From Edaphobacter modestus (GTDB lineage Bacteria > Acidobacteriota > Terriglobia > Terriglobales > Acidobacteriaceae): a stretch of DNA of 64,000 nucleotides. Where the stretch lies: NCBI RefSeq assembly GCF_004217555.1, contig NZ_SHKW01000001.1:6014001-6078000 (forward strand), given 5' to 3'. This document shows positions 59,878 to 64,000 of this stretch, piece after piece. The notes under the pieces are model-generated. The model had not been told where the DNA came from. It worked only from the letters and a program-made list of their open reading frames with translations, and ran no database searches. A program made the translations under genes and the position numbers. Positions within the stretch are counted from its first letter, which is position 1. The number at the start of each line of letters is the position of its first letter.

Positions 59878-61713
59878 TCAGTGCATGATGCGTGGCGTGG
59901 GTACCTGCTTGATTGCCACCCTGACCGGCTCGGAGGGCGCGCTTTGGCCATTGGCATTGGACGCCGTCACCGTATACTCCGTCATTCCCTTGATTGCCGC
60001 TGGTTCGATGAAGCCGGGCACTGTGAGCCCCGATGCAACGGTTTGTGAATTCAACCCTTGAGTGCTCACAACCGTATAGGTTTCAGCTCCGGGTGCGGGA
60101 GTCCACGTAACAGAGACATACCTGCCATTGATCGAAGCGTGTACGTTTACAGGGGCATCAGGCGGAGAGCCGCTTGGCAGTAAGCCATAAACGCATAATT
60201 GTCCAGTCCCAATATTCTCCTTACCGAAGCTGGCCAGGTACACCTTTCCATTCGCTACGGTGGGAGGTGCCATCTTCGAGTAATTATTGCAGTCATCTCT
60301 CTCTGGGTTTTGGAGGGAATTCCAAAGCTCATGGCTGATATTGTCGGCATCATAGGCGTGGAGAACGCCTGGTCGAGACTCATGCCAGGAATCGCCGGAT
60401 GCATGGATTGCAGCCCAAAGGATTCCGTCCTTGTCGCCATTTGCAGAGAGAGATAGCATCGCGCCAGGATGGCCCTGGTTTATCTCAGGTCGGATCATCA
60501 CTGGTGTCTCATCGATTTTATCCCCCTCTAGCCTGTATACGCGGGCTTGGTCCCGCTGACCCCAGAGGTATAGTAGATAGCCTCGCTTTGCACTCTTCCA
60601 ATACACGACGCTGTGCATATGTGAGCGTGTAACCTGGAAATGCTGCACAGCATTCTCGTCTCCTAAGTGGCCGAAGCTGTCTGTATTGAGGAGGTAAAGT
60701 ACTCCTTCTTTACCTCCCCCCACGACCAGGTGCTTGGCCGGAATCAGTGTTGCCCCTGCGGAGTCCAGGTCGAGGTCATGCTTGTCGAGATCGAAATGAT
60801 TGGTGGACGTAAACCAGTCCAGTAAGTTCATGTGCGCGTCGAGTTTCATAAAGCTCTCGCTAAATTGTGTCGTTCCATTCCAGCTACCATTGCCAGTTAC
60901 AAAATAGATATTGCCCTTGTCATCTACGGCAGGTGCTTGGCCAGATTGCCAAATACTTGCTCCGTCGCCACCTGGGGAAGTATTGAAAACGCCGACCTGA
61001 GCGAGCGAGGTCGCGTCGTAGCCGAGCAGGTACCCGTGGTACGGCTCCTTGTCGCAATGCGAAGCATATCCGATATAAATATCGCGCCCAGCAAGAAAAA
61101 GCGCTGGACGTTGATTTTGCAGCAGAGGATCGAAGCCCGGTGCCTCAATAACTGTTGGGCTGTTCGGTAAGTCAGCCCCAGTCGCTGGATCGAGAGCGTG
61201 CAAGCGTTGCTCAAACTTCCCATTAGCCTTTGTCAGCGACACCACATACAAGGTGTTCTTTTCGGCGTTGATGACAGGCGTGCCGATGATACCCATATTG
61301 CCGTTAATATCGAGGCAGCCGAAGTCTGCATCATGAAGGTTCGCCGGAGTGCCAAAGTTTACGTGCCAGAATGGAGCTAGTGCAGTCGCATCATGCGCAT
61401 CGAACGCATACACACTATTGTTCACGGTGGTCACATAAACTACATCATGCCAGCCCCCGCCGATTCTAACCTTTGTGAGGAGAAGAGGTTGAGTATAAAG
61501 CTGATCGTCGACGACACGCTTGAACAGCATGCCAAAATGCTGCTTATTCACGTTGGCCGGTGTGAGAACCCTCTCGCTCAGGTTTGCGCCCGTGCGTGCA
61601 CTGTCATTGTGTTGCGTCAGTACATCTACCTGAGCGAACGCCACAGCTGGCAATAGAAATGCGGAGAAAAGTACGTTCGGCACGATTCGACGCGACAACT
61701 TCCTAAAGGTCAT
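59878..61713 (-). CDS. Secreted PQQ-type beta-propeller protein with C-terminal Fn3-like domain
   Basis: About 611 residues from ATG 61713, behind GGAGAG; the frame upstream to 61821 lacks a ribosome site. A signal peptide (FSAFLLPAVAFA) is followed by propeller repeats such as VVYVTTVNNSVYAFDAHDAT, NTLYVVSLTKANGKFEQRLH and HLVVGGGKEGVLYLLNTDSF. The last 95 residues (PDAPVNVHASINGRYVSVTW, then YTVTASNANGQSAPSEPVRV) form a fibronectin-III-like domain. No Trp-docking or Ca/PQQ ligands of true quinoprotein dehydrogenases are evident, so it is probably a binding or scaffold protein at the cell surface. Confidence 0.8.
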   Translation of the reverse strand: MTFRKLSRRIVPNVLFSAFLLPAVAFAQVDVLTQHNDSARTGANLSERVLTPANVNKQHFGMLFKRVVDDQLYTQPLLLTKVRIGGGWHDVVYVTTVNNSVYAFDAHDATALAPFWHVNFGTPANLHDADFGCLDINGNMGIIGTPVINAEKNTLYVVSLTKANGKFEQRLHALDPATGADLPNSPTVIEAPGFDPLLQNQRPALFLAGRDIYIGYASHCDKEPYHGYLLGYDATSLAQVGVFNTSPGGDGASIWQSGQAPAVDDKGNIYFVTGNGSWNGTTQFSESFMKLDAHMNLLDWFTSTNHFDLDKHDLDLDSAGATLIPAKHLVVGGGKEGVLYLLNTDSFGHLGDENAVQHFQVTRSHMHSVVYWKSAKRGYLLYLWGQRDQARVYRLEGDKIDETPVMIRPEINQGHPGAMLSLSANGDKDGILWAAIHASGDSWHESRPGVLHAYDADNISHELWNSLQNPERDDCNNYSKMAPPTVANGKVYLASFGKENIGTGQLCVYGLLPSGSPPDAPVNVHASINGRYVSVTWTPAPGAETYTVVSTQGLNSQTVASGLTVPGFIEPAAIKGMTEYTVTASNANGQSAPSEPVRVAIKQVPTPRIMH

Positions 61714-62025
61714 GAGGGTTCTCTCCAGTACTTCTTTGCGCAGACGCCTGCTTATATTGTTTGTGTGTACCGTGCTTTCCAAGTGAGTATCTTTAGCATT
61801 GCGACACGAGGTCACATTCACGTTTTCACTATTGTTGATTGCAAATAGAGAAGTGCTGAGACCCTTCGGAGTCTTGATACGGAAAAATTCGGCACTATAT
61901 TGGGGCTCAAAAAGCTAATGCATCAGAGCCCAGTTGCCTCGGCATGCACACATCAATATTTGCACCAGAGCCCAGGAATCGACGGCGTTCATTTCGAAAA
62001 CCTGAGTTCTCGGCGTCGATCTTTC
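61714..62025. other. Intergenic region with IS6-end-like repeats
   Basis: No gene. Two IS6-terminus-like sequences occur: ATGCATCAGAGCCC at 61918-61931 and TTTGCACCAGAGCCC at 61959-61973. The same pair of motifs closes the IS6 remnant near 55175-55205. A small element probably inserted or excised here. Confidence 0.4.
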
Positions 62026-63342
62026 CTAGTTCAGGTTGACAGCTCCCGCATCAGGCTTACGAATGAATAAGAATAAACAAGCGGTGGCAACCAGAGGCAA
62101 AAGGCCCGCCGCTAGAAATGCTGGTCCATAGGAAAATCGATCGACAGTGATACCTACGATAAAGGTAAAGGCGACACTAGCGATCCCAGCCGCGAGCCCA
62201 CTAAGTCCTGTTACCGTGGCGACTACATCCTGGGGAAACAAGTCTGACGGTAAGGTCAAGCCCATGGTGGACCAACTGGCGTAACCCCATAGGGCCACGC
62301 AAATCAGCGCCAGGGCGGCGTAAACGCTGTGGACGCGGGCCGCGGGAATACCTGCGAGGATCGGCAGACAACTCACAGCACACACCCAGGTACGAGCGCG
62401 AATGATAGAGACTCCGCGACGAATACAGTAACCGGATATCAGCCCACCTGTGAAATTCCCCAGATCCGCGGCAACAAACGGCATCCAAGCAAAGATCGCG
62501 ATTTGCTTCAGGCTAAAGCCACGAGCATCACTTAGATACTGCGGCAACCAGAAGACATAGAACCACCAAATCGGATCAGTAAGGGCACGACCCAGTACGA
62601 TACCCCACACATTGCGATTACCCGCCAGGCGAAGCCACCGCTGAACGCCTTTATCCGGCGACTGAGAAGCCATCTCCTGCCCTGCACGGATGAGGGCGAC
62701 CTCTTGGGGCTTCACGCGCGGGTGACGATCGAGTGGATGGTAGATACGCAACCAGGCAAATAGCCAAAGGAAGCCGAGCACTCCCGAAAAGACAAACGAC
62801 CATCTCCAGCCAAATGCCAGGGCTATCCACGGTATGATCAGCGCCGCCAGGGCCCCTCCCACACTGGAGCCGCTGTCAAAGATTGCTACTGCTACACTGC
62901 GCTCCTCACTGGGGAACCACTCCGCAACGGTCTTGCTGGCTCCTGGCCAGTTCAGGCCTTCTCCAATGCCTAACATGAATCGAAAAGCGACAAAGCCCGA
63001 AACAGAGCTGGCAAATCCCATCAACATATTCACCAGGGACCACCAGACCACCGCTGCAATCAAGCCGATCCGAGTACCCACAGCATCCAGGAAGATACCT
63101 CCGATCAGCCAGGTAATGGCATAGGAGAGCTGAAAGGCGCCGATAATCTTTGCCAGATCCGTATGAGTAAGGTGATACTGCGCCGCTATCACCGGCGACA
63201 ATACGGAGAATGTCTGGCGACTGATGTAATTGATAGCTGTAGAACAAAAGAGTGTCCATACTATCCACCATCGTGTTCTTCCCGCACGCATTTTCTGCGG
63301 TACGGGAAGAATTGGTTGCTGATTGAGGCCCCGTGTGGCCAT
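62026..63342 (-). CDS. MFS transporter, hexuronate/ACS family
   Basis: A 438-residue 12-helix transporter. RWWIVWTLFCSTAINYISRQ at helix 1 and FRFMLGIGEGLNWPGASKTV near helix 4 are hallmarks of the anion:cation symporter group that includes ExuT (galacturonate/glucuronate) and related acid-sugar importers. It would bring sugar acids in with protons. It lies 150 bases from a NagB-like gene on the same strand and near the catabolic operon, fitting use of acidic polysaccharides. Confidence 0.85.
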   Translation of the reverse strand: MATRGLNQQPILPVPQKMRAGRTRWWIVWTLFCSTAINYISRQTFSVLSPVIAAQYHLTHTDLAKIIGAFQLSYAITWLIGGIFLDAVGTRIGLIAAVVWWSLVNMLMGFASSVSGFVAFRFMLGIGEGLNWPGASKTVAEWFPSEERSVAVAIFDSGSSVGGALAALIIPWIALAFGWRWSFVFSGVLGFLWLFAWLRIYHPLDRHPRVKPQEVALIRAGQEMASQSPDKGVQRWLRLAGNRNVWGIVLGRALTDPIWWFYVFWLPQYLSDARGFSLKQIAIFAWMPFVAADLGNFTGGLISGYCIRRGVSIIRARTWVCAVSCLPILAGIPAARVHSVYAALALICVALWGYASWSTMGLTLPSDLFPQDVVATVTGLSGLAAGIASVAFTFIVGITVDRFSYGPAFLAAGLLPLVATACLFLFIRKPDAGAVNLN

Positions 63343-63494
63343 CTTGTGTCACCCCTTGGCACAAAATCGTGGACGCGTGCTCCGCGCCCTATTTGCGCAG
63401 ACAGCATTTCAGGACAGCGTAATCTGGAAGCAACATTTCCCAGTGGACTTATTCACTAACACGGGGAACATCCCTCTTAGCGCGACATTCGCTC

Positions 63495-64000
63495 TCAGCT
63501 GTATGGTATTAATTCACCTAATTGAGCGGCGGAATCTCTGTCCAGATAGACGGTGACATCTGGATGTGTGCGGAGGATAGTAGCGGGGCACTCGGTAGAG
63601 ATAGCTTCCTCGAGAGTCCTCCGCATAATTTCGGCCTTGCGGCTTCCAGGTACCGATACAATCAGTTTTGGAACCCGAAGCATTGTTGGAATCGTGAGCG
63701 AGATAGCGAACTCCGGAACGTCTTCGGTAGTGTTGAACCAACCTTCCGCCGCCTGCTGCTTTCGGCATGCGGCGTCCAAGTGGACAATTTTTACATCTGC
63801 GGGGTCATCAAAATCTGCAACACCGGGATCATTGAAGGCCAGGTGTCCGTTTTCTCCAATCCCGAGCAAACATAGTTGCGGTTCCGAGGAGCGAAGTTTC
63901 TCGGCATAGAAGCGGCACACCTGCTCAGGATCGGAGGCGGTCCCATCCACCTCAAAGAATTCTTTCATCCGCACCTTCGATGTTAAGTACCTACGAAGGT
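63495..64000 (-). CDS. Glucosamine-6-phosphate deaminase-like (NagB) protein, 5' end outside window
   Basis: The frame is open to the right edge (RRYLTSKVRMKEFFEVDG upstream of the first Met at 63974), so the N-terminus is missing. LCLLGIGENGHLAFNDPG is the NagB signature with the catalytic Asp/His/Glu region, and LTIPTMLRVPKLIVSVPG follows. The short C-terminus (AAQLGELIPYS) resembles the NagB-like proteins of Acidobacteria and Planctomycetes rather than E. coli NagB. It converts an amino-sugar phosphate to a fructose phosphate plus ammonia, feeding glycolysis. Confidence 0.85.
   Translation of the reverse strand, partial: LRRYLTSKVRMKEFFEVDGTASDPEQVCRFYAEKLRSSEPQLCLLGIGENGHLAFNDPGVADFDDPADVKIVHLDAACRKQQAAEGWFNTTEDVPEFAISLTIPTMLRVPKLIVSVPGSRKAEIMRRTLEEAISTECPATILRTHPDVTVYLDRDSAAQLGELIPYS

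Noticed and set aside
1..64000. CRISPR arrays, tRNA or rRNA genes, phage attachment sites
   Set aside because: No regularly spaced repeats, cloverleaf-like sequences or ribosomal RNA motifs were noticed on reading. A dedicated search could still find a degenerate one.

Overview
The window looks like a chromosomal stretch from an Acidobacteriota member (Terriglobia, of the Granulicella/Edaphobacter/Terriglobus kind). I infer this from family content, not from a marker gene. The supporting features are large TonB-dependent receptors with an N-terminal carboxypeptidase-regulatory-like domain, a Tat-exported Gfo/Idh/MocA dehydrogenase beside a PmoA-like protein, remnants of Reg_prop-type sensors, HAE- and CzcA-type RND pumps, and many secreted hypothetical proteins. 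No tRNA, rRNA or CRISPR array was seen.

Region 1 (1-22.6 kb) is a respiratory/membrane island. A leftward operon encodes a polyprenyl synthase, an ABC permease and ATPase, a divergent cbb3-type oxidase subunit I homologue, a small membrane protein, and a CcoO-type cytochrome c domain fused to a polytopic membrane domain. Divergently lie two OmpR/histidine-kinase pairs and a UbiA prenyltransferase. Next come a frameshifted TonB receptor, a PepSY-type membrane protein, an acid phosphatase, a B12-radical-SAM enzyme, a small cytochrome c and a broken aquaporin. Eight copies of a 16-bp element (consensus ATGACRAWTYGTTCAT) lie in the intergenic spaces of this island and nowhere else that I could find, which points to one regulon.

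Region 2 (22.6-41.6 kb) is an efflux and metal-resistance island. It holds an HAE-type RND operon ending in a broken LysR gene, IS1182 debris, a small-protein/HNH pair, a complete czcCBA-type operon behind a His-rich secreted protein, and a mer cluster (merR, thioredoxin-like protein, merT, merP) without merA. An apparently intact IS3-family element with a programmed-frameshift signal sits just upstream of merR.

Region 3 (42.1-51.2 kb) is a tight leftward six-gene operon: tyrosinase, LodA-like quinoprotein oxidase, a small unknown protein, LodB-like flavoprotein, a MerC-like membrane protein and a multicopper oxidase. Together these form a compact cluster for oxidising phenols, amines or amino acids, and it is the most interesting system in the window.

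Region 4 (51.2-64 kb) mixes gene debris (Reg_prop sensor, IS6, IS3, IS110) with an orphan cyanase, a PPGQAKK-repeat secreted protein and a rightward catabolic operon (amidohydrolase, PmoA-like, Gfo/Idh/MocA dehydrogenase) ending in a strong hairpin. It closes with a PQQ-type beta-propeller protein, a hexuronate-type MFS transporter and a partial NagB-like deaminase at the right edge.
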